A stretch of 64,000 nucleotides of DNA from CAZTBB01 sp964611755 (GCA_964611755.1 CAZTBB010000001.1:1-64000); one strand, 5' to 3'; counted from the first letter of the stretch, positions 25,421 through 34,053 are shown. Translations and numbers: made by a program. Notes: a model not told the origin generated them from the letters alone.

Positions 25421-27861
25421 GCAGATTTAGCCCCTAATTTCAGCGGCTTTTTCATTTTGGTAGCGCTGCTTTTCTCTGATTTTTTATCAAAAGGAATAAA
25501 TAAGCGTACGATTGTGCCCTTGCCAATTTCACTTTCCAAATCGACCGAGCCTTTATGCAGTTCTATGAGGTTTTTAACCAAAGTCAGGCCAAGGCCGGCA
25601 CCGGTTTTTTGATGTGGATCCTGCGCTTGAGCGGGTGAGGAGAGCGGCGCATCCGAGCTTTGGGCTCCGCTTTTGGCTTTCTCAAAGGGGCTGAATATAC
25701 GAATTTGATTTTCACGGTCAATGCCCACGCCGTTATCGGCCACAATGATCTGGACACCATCTTTCTTGCGGCTGGCTTTAACTTCAATTAGCCCGCCTGT
25801 GGGAGTGAATGTGATCGAATTGCGGAGCAAATTAATCAAGGCTTGTTTCAAGCGGCGTTCATCAGCATGAAGTTTTCCGATCGTTTTGGGGCAGGTCAGT
25901 TTGACTTTGACGCGCTCTTTATTCGCCCACGGGCTGATAAGCTCAATCAAGCTTTCCAACATCGTGGTGAGATCAATATCATGTTTTTGTAATGAGAATT
26001 GACCCGCTTCGATTGTCGAAAGATCAAGAATATCATTAATCAATTCCAACAGGCGTCCGCTCGCTTCGCGCATATCATGGGTGTACTCTTTTTGGCGCGC
26101 ATTGAGTGGACCAAAATATTCCTTATCCAGAATATCATTGAATCCCATAATCGCATTCAAAGGCGTACGGAGTTGATAGGAGACATTGGCAAGGAAGTCT
26201 AGTTTCACCCGTTCCGCCATTTCCAGAGCCGAGTTTTTCTCGCGCAAGGCATTTTCAAATTGCACGCTATCGGTGACATCAGTGTACGTGACAAGTACAC
26301 CTCCATCAGGAAGAGGTACGGTTGTGTAATCAATTTCTTTTTGATCTTTTCGATGAATGCGCCCCTCATGCATGATGCGATCCAGAGCTTTTCCGTGAAG
26401 TTCTTCTTTGCGTTCAGGCCAGCTTTTCTCATCAAAGAATTTTTTAAGTTTTTCAACAATCCGGCTGATATGGGGTTCACCATCCAAATCTTCCGGGTTG
26501 AGATCCCAAAGCCGCCCATAAGCAGGATTGCAGAGCTTTAAGCGCCCATCGCCGCCAAACACGGCCACGGATTCAGCAAGATTGTCCAATGTCTCGCGCT
26601 GTACGGCAACAAGCGTGTTATAAGATGATTCCAGCTCGAGGCGGCTACTCACATCCTCAAAAGTCATCATCAACCCACCCATAGAATGCGGCACAACCAG
26701 CATGCGCAGGGTTGACCCATCGGGCAGGTGGAGTAAGTCTTCATGCGGCTCAATCAAAGAGGTAAACATATCCAGCCAACTTTGTTTAAACTCTCTAAAA
26801 TCGGCTTGTTCGGGAAGTCTGCGTGTTTCCCTGAGTTTTTCCATGATTTCGCCAAGTTTTGGTTTTTTATTCAACCAGCCGGCTTCGAGATGCCATAGCT
26901 CTGAGAAGGCAGAGTTATAAAATTCTGCGCGCTCTTCACGATCGAAAATCACAATCGCACTGGTCAGATATTCCAATAACTCAGCATTGGATTTTTGATT
27001 ACGCTTTAATTCTTTTTGCAATGTATCAATAGTGCTGAGATCCTGGGCAATACCGATTGTCGCATCATGCCCATCAAGATAGGTCTCGAGAATATTCATC
27101 AACATGCGTTTGCCCGCCTTATTGAGATTCGTTTGATATGCGGCAGGTGCATTTTTTCCCTCGAATGCTTTGCGCGCTATCTCTTTGCTCGACATATAAT
27201 CGTGTTTTAAAGCTTTGGATTTGGCATTTTCCGGGATTAATTCTTTTTGCTCATTGATGATCGTTTCTGCATCCAGATCCATAAACTCAGCATAAAGCTT
27301 GTTCACCCATATCAGTTCCTGGTTACTATTGCGGATCCATACCGGCGCGGCAAAATGATCAAAAGCCTTCTCAAACATACAGAGCCGCGCGGCTTGTTCT
27401 TCATATTTTTGTATGGCTTGTTGATGATCGGTAATTTGGGCTGTGATGTCCTCAAACCAGAGAATATCGAAGCTGTCTTTGCGTTCCAGATCATAACCGC
27501 GCGAGGCGGAAATTCTGAAATTCCGTGTTTTGGCAGCGTTCTCGACCTTCATCGTAAAGGGCGTACCCTCGTCTTGAAGGCGATTAAAGACGCCCTCCAA
27601 GGCGGCGGCATCACTGGTATCAAGAGCGCTTAAGATATCATTGATGGATTCAACAGATGGAATGTGCAGCAGCCCGCATAATCCGGCACTATAGGCGACA
27701 GACCCATCTCGTGCCCAGCCGCAATATTCACCCGGAACGGCTGATAAAAAAGCTTCCAGACGCGCTTTTTCGGATTTTAAATCCGGCACGAATGTCAGGT
27801 TTTCAAACCATTTTTTGATTTTATTGCCAAGAAGGGGGCTATGTTTTTTATTCTTTGTCAC
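25417..27861 (-). CDS. divL: DivL-type PAS-domain histidine kinase-like protein with Tyr at the phosphoacceptor site
   Basis: The product has 814 residues. The N-terminal 540 hold several PAS-like modules (for example FDHFAAPVWIRNSNQELIW near 180, LEYLTSAIVIFDREER near 305, LDNLAESVAVFGGDGRLK near 435). The dimerisation helix reads FLANVSYQLRTPLNAI, where the phosphoacceptor His of ordinary kinases is Tyr562. This Tyr is the hallmark of DivL, the Caulobacter pseudokinase that binds phosphorylated or free DivK and controls CckA and thus CtrA. The ATPase domain keeps the N box (LRNSITFTP), G1 (VADNGVGI) and G2 (TGAGLGLTLVKNL). No membrane segment is evident. It lies near ahcY, as is common in alphaproteobacteria. 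It ends inside the last codons of lapA, convergently. Confidence 0.88.
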   Translation of the reverse strand: MTKNKKHSPLLGNKIKKWFENLTFVPDLKSEKARLEAFLSAVPGEYCGWARDGSVAYSAGLCGLLHIPSVESINDILSALDTSDAAALEGVFNRLQDEGTPFTMKVENAAKTRNFRISASRGYDLERKDSFDILWFEDITAQITDHQQAIQKYEEQAARLCMFEKAFDHFAAPVWIRNSNQELIWVNKLYAEFMDLDAETIINEQKELIPENAKSKALKHDYMSSKEIARKAFEGKNAPAAYQTNLNKAGKRMLMNILETYLDGHDATIGIAQDLSTIDTLQKELKRNQKSNAELLEYLTSAIVIFDREERAEFYNSAFSELWHLEAGWLNKKPKLGEIMEKLRETRRLPEQADFREFKQSWLDMFTSLIEPHEDLLHLPDGSTLRMLVVPHSMGGLMMTFEDVSSRLELESSYNTLVAVQRETLDNLAESVAVFGGDGRLKLCNPAYGRLWDLNPEDLDGEPHISRIVEKLKKFFDEKSWPERKEELHGKALDRIMHEGRIHRKDQKEIDYTTVPLPDGGVLVTYTDVTDSVQFENALREKNSALEMAERVKLDFLANVSYQLRTPLNAIMGFNDILDKEYFGPLNARQKEYTHDMREASGRLLELINDILDLSTIEAGQFSLQKHDIDLTTMLESLIELISPWANKERVKVKLTCPKTIGKLHADERRLKQALINLLRNSITFTPTGGLIEVKASRKKDGVQIIVADNGVGIDRENQIRIFSPFEKAKSGAQSSDAPLSSPAQAQDPHQKTGAGLGLTLVKNLIELHKGSVDLESEIGKGTIVRLFIPFDKKSEKSSATKMKKPLKLGAKSA

Positions 27862-27935
27862 GTCTAAAGATTTTATAAGGTTGCAAAAATTCTACAAGAG
27901 CGTTTATATTACCATAATTAATTTTTGAGGGCAGT

Positions 27936-28505
27936 ATGCAACCTGTATTTCTTATAAACCACGTACAAGATGAGTTTTTAGACGCTATAGAGAGAAGCGG
28001 GGAGTATTATGCGCGGGTTTTGGCTTATGCGAATTTTTTTCGTGCGGACGGGGCACAGGTGGTTTGGGCCATGTATACCGACCCTTCCGACATGGAAAAA
28101 CCGTTTGATTGGGACGAAGAGCTCTCGCCCTTCTTTGTAGAGGGTCAAGATATGATGCTTCAGCACAATATGGACTCAGATGTTATTAGCTTTCAATATC
28201 CCAAAAATCCGTCTTTATATCCTTGGCTCCATCATCAATGGCCACCTTTTGTCGTGATCGCAGGTATTTACACGGAAGCATGTATCAGAGATACGGCAAT
28301 CCATCTCTCCAAGATGGGGATCAAGACATTTGTCGTCGAACAACTTTGTAGCTCCAGTAAGGATGCTCTTCATCCGGAGCGAGCAAAGCAGGAAATGCGT
28401 GATGCCGGTGTGGAGTTTTTATCGCCACAACAGGCGCGTCAAATGGTGGCTGATTACAAGCCCGGAATGAAAATAGGGGCCGATCAACCCGGCCCCCATC
28501 TTTAA
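27936..28505 (+). CDS. isochorismatase-fold hydrolase-like protein
   Basis: The product has 189 residues and the alpha/beta fold of the isochorismatase/nicotinamidase family. The nucleophile segment FVVIAGIYTEACIRDTAIH carries Cys116 and the typical non-proline cis-peptide region G-x-x-T-E-A-C. The N-terminal strand, which in the family reads (V/I)DVQNDF with the catalytic Asp, here reads LINHVQDEF, so the Asp appears to be His9. Lys90 may be the family lysine. Activity is therefore uncertain: it may be a binding protein or have altered chemistry. It stands between divL (divergent) and ahcY (convergent). The 3' end contains a GC-rich hairpin (28476-28496) within the coding region. Confidence 0.8.
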   Translation: MQPVFLINHVQDEFLDAIERSGEYYARVLAYANFFRADGAQVVWAMYTDPSDMEKPFDWDEELSPFFVEGQDMMLQHNMDSDVISFQYPKNPSLYPWLHHQWPPFVVIAGIYTEACIRDTAIHLSKMGIKTFVVEQLCSSSKDALHPERAKQEMRDAGVEFLSPQQARQMVADYKPGMKIGADQPGPHL

Positions 28506-28513
28506 ATTCAACG

Positions 28514-28534
28514 AAAAGATCGTGATGATCTTTT
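28514..28534. terminator. hairpin between convergent genes
   Basis: AAAAGATC and GATCTTTT form a perfect 8-bp stem around GTGAT, ending in four T residues in either direction. It lies where the isochorismatase-like gene and ahcY meet and probably terminates both transcripts. Confidence 0.65.
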
Positions 28535-29843
28535 AATAACGGTAATCATCCTTCTTGAACGGCCCCGTTGGTGACACACCGATATATTCCGCTTGCTCAT
28601 CGGTCAGTTTAGTCAGCTTGGCACCAACCTTATCAAGGTGAAGAGCGGCCACTTTCTCATCCAGATGCTTTGGCAAAACATAAACTTTGTTGTCATAGGC
28701 TGAGTGGTTCTTCCATAGCTCGATCTGGGCCAATGTCTGGTTCGTGAATGAGGCGCTCATCACGAAGGATGGGTGACCCGTTGCACAACCAAGGTTAACC
28801 AAGCGGCCTTCTGCTAAAAGAATAATCTTCTTACCATCCGGGAATTCAACTTGATCGACTTGTGGTTTGATATTTGTCCATTTCATATTGCGCAAGGCTT
28901 CTGTCTGGATCTCATTATCAAAGTGACCAATGTTGCAAACAATGGCATTTTCTTTCATGTCACGCATGTGATCGATGGTGATAATGTCTTTGTTTCCTGT
29001 TGTGGTTACAAAGATATCGGCGCGTGCTGTGGCATCTTCCATGGTTGTGACTTCGTAGCCTTCCATGGCGGCTTGCAATGCGCAAATAGGATCAACTTCG
29101 GAAACCATCACGCGGCAGCCGGCCATTTTAAGAGACTCAGCGGTTCCTTTACCAACATCACCAAAACCACAGACCATGGCCACTTTACCGGCCATCATAA
29201 CATCTGTGGCACGGCGGATAGCATCCACGGCTGACTCACGGCAACCATATTTGTTATCAAATTTTGATTTGGTCACAGAGTCATTCACGTTGATCGCTGG
29301 ACAGCGCAATTTACCGTGCTGAGCCATTTCATAAAGACGAAGGACGCCTGTTGTTGTTTCCTCAGAGATGCCCTGAACACCGTCCATAATTTCCGGGAAG
29401 TTTTCATGCATGCGCACAGTCAGGTCTGCGCCATCATCCAAAATCATGTTTGGAACCCAGCCATCAGGACCTTCAATAGTTTGGTCAATTGCCCACCAAA
29501 ATTCTTCATCGCTCATGCCTTTTTTGGCAAAAACAGGAACGCCAGTAGCCGCAATTGCCGCCGCCGCATGATCTTGCGTAGAAAAAATGTTGCAGGAGCT
29601 CCAGCGGACTTCTGCGCCAAGCGCTGTCAGAGTTTCAATCAAAACGGCTGTTTGAATGGTCATATGCAAACAACCGGCAATGCGTGCGCCTTTTAATGGC
29701 TGTTCCTTGCCGTATTCCTCACGCGTGGCCATCAGACCCGGCATTTCAACCTCTGCGAGTTCGATTTCCTTGCGGCCCCAGTCGGCCAAGCCAATATCGG
29801 CCACCCAGTAGTCGTTCTCAAGGGCTTCGGGTAATGCAGACAT
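28533..29843 (-). CDS. ahcY: adenosylhomocysteinase
   Basis: This NAD-dependent enzyme splits S-adenosylhomocysteine, the product inhibitor of methyltransferases, into adenosine and homocysteine. The product has 436 residues, the usual length for the alphaproteobacterial form. Seen: GCLHMTIQTAVLIETL near the N-terminus, DDGADLT, the SKFDNKYGCRES segment with the Asn/Lys around the substrate, the NAD-binding VCGFGDVGKGTAESL, and the C-terminal KKDDYRY, whose Lys and Tyr reach into the neighbouring subunit. AAGGAG gives a strong ribosome site. I looked in the 148-base upstream gap for a SAH riboswitch and did not recognise one. Confidence 0.97.
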   Translation of the reverse strand: MSALPEALENDYWVADIGLADWGRKEIELAEVEMPGLMATREEYGKEQPLKGARIAGCLHMTIQTAVLIETLTALGAEVRWSSCNIFSTQDHAAAAIAATGVPVFAKKGMSDEEFWWAIDQTIEGPDGWVPNMILDDGADLTVRMHENFPEIMDGVQGISEETTTGVLRLYEMAQHGKLRCPAINVNDSVTKSKFDNKYGCRESAVDAIRRATDVMMAGKVAMVCGFGDVGKGTAESLKMAGCRVMVSEVDPICALQAAMEGYEVTTMEDATARADIFVTTTGNKDIITIDHMRDMKENAIVCNIGHFDNEIQTEALRNMKWTNIKPQVDQVEFPDGKKIILLAEGRLVNLGCATGHPSFVMSASFTNQTLAQIELWKNHSAYDNKVYVLPKHLDEKVAALHLDKVGAKLTKLTDEQAEYIGVSPTGPFKKDDYRY

Positions 29844-29991
29844 AAGTTTCTCCTTAAATATTAATTATGATGATCGTATAAATTCTTGTAAGCGAATTCT
29901 TTACATTTCTATGCAATAAATCAACAATAAACATGTTGTATGCACTTAAATTAGAAGGATTCATGCCTTTTTAAAGGGAAGAGAGCACAAA

Positions 29992-30381
29992 ATGGGATTA
30001 AATAACTTCAATGAAGAGAGTGAAAAGCCGGAATTTATCCATAAACCAAGCCCTGTATCCGAGCGCAGCTTCCAGATTTTTCAATTTCATGGTGATAAAA
30101 ATGATTATGAGCCGATTGGTGAATATACGGTTCTGGATTTGGATGAAAAGCCTGAATTGACGGAAACGCGTTTAATGAATTTGTTATCGATTATGAACCA
30201 ACGATCCCGTACGTTTGATTTGTGCGAACTCACGCAAAGCCGTATATTATTTAACATTATCCCGTCAAAACCCGATGATATTAACGAAAAAGTAATCTTC
30301 CGCACCTATACTGGAGACGGTGTTTCCAAAGAAAACGCCATGTTAACGGTAAAAAAAGGTGTATTTGATGAGTTTAGCTAG
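29992..30381 (+). CDS. hypothetical protein, 129 residues
   Basis: Not recognised. The product is soluble and acidic, without signal peptide or membrane segment. The middle, TETRLMNLLSIMNQRSRTFD, looks helical, and the second half (ILFNIIPSKPDDINEKVI, then FRTYTGDGVSKENAM) looks like beta strands. A GGGAAGAGAG ribosome site precedes the ATG. It is the first of three short plus-strand genes; its last 14 bases overlap the start of the second one, so they are probably translated from one mRNA. The set lies between ahcY (divergent) and rapZ (convergent). Confidence 0.7.
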   Translation: MGLNNFNEESEKPEFIHKPSPVSERSFQIFQFHGDKNDYEPIGEYTVLDLDEKPELTETRLMNLLSIMNQRSRTFDLCELTQSRILFNIIPSKPDDINEKVIFRTYTGDGVSKENAMLTVKKGVFDEFS

Positions 30382-30475
30382 TATTTGTGCGCAATATGCG
30401 CAAATTTCCGATACATTGCCTGTAATTCCTGCGCCGGCACCTGATGCGGCGCCAGAAATAGGTGGCATGGGGTAA
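30368..30475 (+). CDS. 35-residue Pro/Ala-rich small protein
   Basis: Starts inside the end of the 129-residue gene and reads MSLASICAQYAQISDTLP, then VIPAPAPDAAPEIGGMG. The overlap of 14 bases suggests translational coupling. The C-terminal half is Pro/Ala-rich, with one Cys near the N-terminus. No family is known to me. There is no clear separate ribosome site except purines inside the upstream gene, so confidence is moderate to low. Confidence 0.45.
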   Translation: MSLASICAQYAQISDTLPVIPAPAPDAAPEIGGMG

Positions 30476-30481
30476 TAAATC

Positions 30482-30646
30482 ATGGCTTTAGTATCTGTAT
30501 TTGAGAAAGCTGACCAGTCAGCGACAAAGTTTGCAACAGATCCCGGTCGATTGTGCCAGTATTTTGGTGAGTGCGCCGGCCAAGGTGCAGAGGTCTTAGC
30601 ACCACAAGATCCGCAAGTTGGTTTTGATGGCATGCAAAACGGTTAG
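30482..30646 (+). CDS. 54-residue small protein
   Basis: Begins 6 bases after the stop of the 35-residue gene, with GGGG 9 bases before its ATG. The product begins MALVSVFEKADQSATKFA, contains LCQYFGECAG with two Cys, and ends GFDGMQNG. It is soluble and not recognised. On the other strand a longer reading frame covers the same bases, but this one has the ordered spacing of an operon and is my preferred reading. The gene stops 10 bases before the convergent end of rapZ. Confidence 0.5.
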   Translation: MALVSVFEKADQSATKFATDPGRLCQYFGECAGQGAEVLAPQDPQVGFDGMQNG

Positions 30647-30656
30647 AAAAAACCAA

Positions 30657-31514
30657 TTAATCTTTTAAATCTCTATGATCAATATGGGCTTGGTGGCCAT
30701 TGTCACTAAGCCATTTTGCTAATGTTTCCACGCTGAAGACTGAACGGTGGCGCCCGCCTGTACAGCCAATGGCAATTGTCAGATATTTTTTACCTTCATT
30801 AAGATAGCGAGCCAGCAATGGTTCAATAAGGGCTTTGAAATTGCCCATAAATTCATCAAAGCCCTCATCGTGTGATACATAATCGCCCACAGCTTTATCT
30901 TTGCCTGTTTGTGGCTTGAGAGCGGGATCCCAATGCGGGTTTCTGAGGAAGCGGACATCCATAATAATATCGGCTTCTCTGGGGGTTCCGTGTTTAAAGC
31001 CAAAAGACATAAGCGTAATCATCAATTCTTTTTTATCGCCGGTCTTGAAATGACCTTCCAGAATATGCCGCAAATCATGAACAGAGAGATCGGTTGTATC
31101 AATCATCAGCTCGGCCTGATCCTGTATGGAGTTCAATAGCTCTTTTTCCTGCATAATCCCAAAACTGGCCGGTTGGTCTTTGGCCAGAGGGTGGCGGCGC
31201 CGCGTTTCGGTAAAGCGTTTGAGCAACGGGCTCTCATCGCAGGTGATGAAAACAAGCTTGGCTTTAAGATCGGCCTTTGTTTTGAGAACAGCATCGGGCG
31301 AAAAACCACGTGTACGTGTATCAAGACCAACGGCAATAGGTTTGGCTTTCTGATCTGTGCCCTGATCATCAATGAGCGGCTTGATCAGGGGAAGGGGAAA
31401 ATTATCAAACACTTCATAGCCCTGATCTTCCAGTGTTTTTAAAACCGAGGATATACCGGCTCCTGAAAAGCCGGTTACAATAACAAGATCATCTGATGTT
31501 ATCTGTTTGCTCAT
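30657..31514 (-). CDS. rapZ: RapZ/YvcJ-family protein with an altered Walker A motif
   Basis: RapZ-family proteins have an N-terminal P-loop domain and a C-terminal RNA- or metabolite-binding domain. In enterobacteria RapZ guides RNase E to the GlmZ small RNA. The product has 285 residues. The C-terminal half is standard: TIAIGCTGGRHRSVFSVETL and IDHRDL. The N-terminal P-loop, normally G-x-S-G-x-G-K-S, reads TGFSGAGISSVLK here: Lys is replaced by Ile21 (codon ATA). The rest of the domain is intact, with LEDQGYEVFDNFPLPL and VGLDTRTRGF. It overlaps the end of chvG by four bases (ATGA), so it is translated from the chvI-chvG message. The usual hprK between them is absent. Confidence 0.88.
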   Translation of the reverse strand: MSKQITSDDLVIVTGFSGAGISSVLKTLEDQGYEVFDNFPLPLIKPLIDDQGTDQKAKPIAVGLDTRTRGFSPDAVLKTKADLKAKLVFITCDESPLLKRFTETRRRHPLAKDQPASFGIMQEKELLNSIQDQAELMIDTTDLSVHDLRHILEGHFKTGDKKELMITLMSFGFKHGTPREADIIMDVRFLRNPHWDPALKPQTGKDKAVGDYVSHDEGFDEFMGNFKALIEPLLARYLNEGKKYLTIAIGCTGGRHRSVFSVETLAKWLSDNGHQAHIDHRDLKD

Positions 31515-33322
31515 AATTTATTTAGAATAACCGTGAAGCGCGCGCCTGTCACCTGTCCTGATGGGGTGCTCATATTTTCGGCAAAAATGCGCCCCTGATG
31601 CGCTTCGATAATTTGTTTGCAAATGGACAGGCCAAGACCGGAATGGTTGCCGTAATCTTCATTTTCCGGCCGTTCCGAATAAAAACGCTCAAAGATGCTC
31701 TCGAGTTTACCTTCCGGAATTCCCGGCCCTTCATCTTCAATACGGATCAGAATGTGATTATCTTTGATCAGGGTTTCTATATAGATATGGCCATCTTGCG
31801 GAGAAAACGATAGAGCATTGGAGAGAAGGTTTTCAAAAACTTGGCTCAGACGTCCTTCAGATCCGAAGACATCCAAAGATTTGGCCTTGGGCAGGTCCAG
31901 ATCAATCTGCACAGTTTCGGCCTGTACCTTTAATGAGCGCTGGTCGCTGGTCTCGCTACGGCGCTCAAGTGGATCACGATAGACATCCAGCAAGTTTCTT
32001 AATATATCGGCCAGATCAATTTTAACAAAACTCTCACGGCTTAATTCCGCATCTATGCGCGAAGCGTGTGAAATATCGCTGATCAGACGGTCAAGGCGCT
32101 GCAGATCGTGCATAATGATATCCATCATCTTTTTACGATCAGATTCTTTTTTAACCATGGATGCGGTTTCAATGGCGCTGCGCAGCGATGTCAGCGGGTT
32201 TTTAAGTTCATGCGATACATCGGCGGCAAAACGTTCAATCGTGTCCATACGATCCCAGAGCGCGCGGGTCATATCCCGTAGGATCAAAGAGAGCTCACCA
32301 ATATCATCATGGCGCTTGCTGAGATCGGGGATATCATCGGCATTGGCCTGACCGCGGCGCACTTTATCGGCGGCTTTTGCGAGGCGACGGAGCGGCTGTG
32401 CAATCACACCGGAGAGATAGATGGATAACAGCACGGTAATCACAAGGCTGATGAGGAAAGCACGAATCACGTCAAACCAGACGCGCTCAAGGTCGCTTTC
32501 GATGTCATGCGCCTCTCTTGTGAGGAGAATAACGCCGGCCTGATCCTCGTTCTTGATGATAGGCGCAGAAGCGGAGAGAAACACATTGGCATTTTGATTG
32601 CGCCAGGCTGAAATGCTGATCTTTCCTTGAAGGGCACTATTCGCATCCGGGTATTGCCGTGCTTGATCGGAAGAAATAGCCGGATATTCGGGAAGCTCGC
32701 TGCTATCGGGGAGAATACTGAGGAAAATCGCAGCCATGTTTTTGAGAATCTGAATAGAGCGCATCTCGGTATTGGGGGGCTCAAGTGATGAGATTTGGAT
32801 TAATCCCCCCGGGCCTTGGCGCTTATGAGAATCTGATAGCAAAAGACCATTTTGATCAAAGACGCGTATGCGTTGCCCCATTGTATCACTGAGGCTGCGC
32901 CCCATTTGATGCGCGCGTTCCACATCCAGAGTAATGGGCGTAGTATTGCGCGTTGCGCCTTCGGCCAGAGCCGTTGATACCATTTCTGCTTCGGCCTGAA
33001 AGGTCTCCAGTTTCGAGATAATCAGGCGGCCTTGATATTCGCTCATATACAAAATACCGATCAGAAGGATCAGCAGGGCAATCGCATTCACGGCGATAAT
33101 ACGCACAGTCAGAGACGTGATACGCCGTTCCGGTCCACCCCAATAGAGATCAAGAAGCTTATCAATATCAGGAAGGTCAGCAGAGCCCTCAGACAGGCGC
33201 AGCGGTCTTATTCTGAACCAGCGGCGCTGGTCATCAGTTTTCTTTGTATTTATATCCGATCCCGTAGAGTGTCTCGATCTGGGAGAATTCGGGATCAATG
33301 GTTTTGAACTTTTTTCTGACAC
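31511..33322 (-). CDS. chvG: ChvG/ExoS-type sensor histidine kinase
   Basis: The membrane kinase of the ChvG-ChvI system, which in alphaproteobacteria senses acid or envelope stress and is held off by the periplasmic protein ExoR. The product has 603 residues with a GTG start at 33322 that overlaps chvI by 89 bases; the true start is uncertain. There are membrane segments at about 73-93 and 288-309, a periplasmic domain of about 200 residues between them, a HAMP region (QPLRRLAKAADKVRRGQ), the phosphoacceptor helix FAADVSHELKNPLTSL, the N box (FENLLSNALSFSP) and the G boxes (IEDEGPGIPEGK, SGLGLSICKQII). No exoR gene is in the window. Downstream it is coupled to rapZ. Confidence 0.92.
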   Translation of the reverse strand: MSEKSSKPLIPNSPRSRHSTGSDINTKKTDDQRRWFRIRPLRLSEGSADLPDIDKLLDLYWGGPERRITSLTVRIIAVNAIALLILLIGILYMSEYQGRLIISKLETFQAEAEMVSTALAEGATRNTTPITLDVERAHQMGRSLSDTMGQRIRVFDQNGLLLSDSHKRQGPGGLIQISSLEPPNTEMRSIQILKNMAAIFLSILPDSSELPEYPAISSDQARQYPDANSALQGKISISAWRNQNANVFLSASAPIIKNEDQAGVILLTREAHDIESDLERVWFDVIRAFLISLVITVLLSIYLSGVIAQPLRRLAKAADKVRRGQANADDIPDLSKRHDDIGELSLILRDMTRALWDRMDTIERFAADVSHELKNPLTSLRSAIETASMVKKESDRKKMMDIIMHDLQRLDRLISDISHASRIDAELSRESFVKIDLADILRNLLDVYRDPLERRSETSDQRSLKVQAETVQIDLDLPKAKSLDVFGSEGRLSQVFENLLSNALSFSPQDGHIYIETLIKDNHILIRIEDEGPGIPEGKLESIFERFYSERPENEDYGNHSGLGLSICKQIIEAHQGRIFAENMSTPSGQVTGARFTVILNKL

Positions 33323-33932
33323 GTTTTATATGCGAATCGATTGTACGATCATCTACATAGATATTCTCACCATAGGCGAGATCGATCAACTGATCTCTGT
33401 TTTTTACATGGCCGGGGCGCATGGCGAGCGCTTTTAGAAGGAGATATTCTGTGACCGTCAAGTTCACAGGCTGGCCTTTCCATGTGCTTAAATGGCGGGA
33501 ATCATCCAAGGTGAGATCACCGCGCACGACTTTTTCGGCCTCTTGTTTGGATGGTGGGTTATTCATGAATTCCTGCCGGCGCAAAATCGCACGAATGCGT
33601 TCAATCAAAAGGCGCTGGGAAAAAGGTTTGGTGATATAATCATCCGCGCCCATACGCAAGCCAATCGCTTGATCAATTTCGTCATCCTTCGAGGTTAGAA
33701 AGATCACTGGGACATTGGATTCATCGCGCAATTTGGTCAGAACCTCCATCCCATCCATGCGCGGCATTTTAATATCCAGGACAACCAGTTCCGGCTCGTC
33801 CTTTAAAATACCATGATAGCCGGACTCACCATCGGAGTAGGTACTGACCTCGAAGCCTTCGCTTTCCAAAGCGAGTGAAACAGAGCTCAGAATATTGCGG
33901 TCATCATCTACCAATGTGATTTTATGGCCCAT
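33234..33932 (-). CDS. chvI: ChvI-type response regulator (OmpR/PhoB family)
   Basis: Partner of the adjacent ChvG kinase. The product has 232 residues. The receiver domain (1-120) has the acidic pair in LVDDDRN, the phosphoacceptor Asp53 in VVLDIKMPRMDG, Thr in IFLTSKDDE and Lys in ITKPFS. The winged-helix DNA-binding domain (about 135-230) includes LTVTEYLLLKALAMRPGHVK and DRTIDSHIKRVRKKFK. It starts the minus-strand unit chvI-chvG-rapZ. The gap before it, to folC, is 121 bases. Confidence 0.95.
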   Translation of the reverse strand: MGHKITLVDDDRNILSSVSLALESEGFEVSTYSDGESGYHGILKDEPELVVLDIKMPRMDGMEVLTKLRDESNVPVIFLTSKDDEIDQAIGLRMGADDYITKPFSQRLLIERIRAILRRQEFMNNPPSKQEAEKVVRGDLTLDDSRHLSTWKGQPVNLTVTEYLLLKALAMRPGHVKNRDQLIDLAYGENIYVDDRTIDSHIKRVRKKFKTIDPEFSQIETLYGIGYKYKEN

Positions 33933-34053
33933 AATTTTTTAAGTCCTTTAAATAATCGTCTTTATCTTTGGTAATATGCGCTGCGCAGTTTGGCAAGATT
34001 ATGGCGGGAAATACGAATTTTTTGTGGCAGTTAATTTTATCAAAGGGCGGCGC

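Noticed and set aside
29844..29991. SAH riboswitch upstream of ahcY
   Set aside because: I could not find the conserved pseudoknot elements; the region is AT-rich with no clear structure.
30343..30633. 97-codon minus-strand frame over the two small genes before rapZ
   Set aside because: Gly/Ser/Ala-rich product without features; the plus-strand small genes show operon-like spacing. I keep this as the less likely reading.
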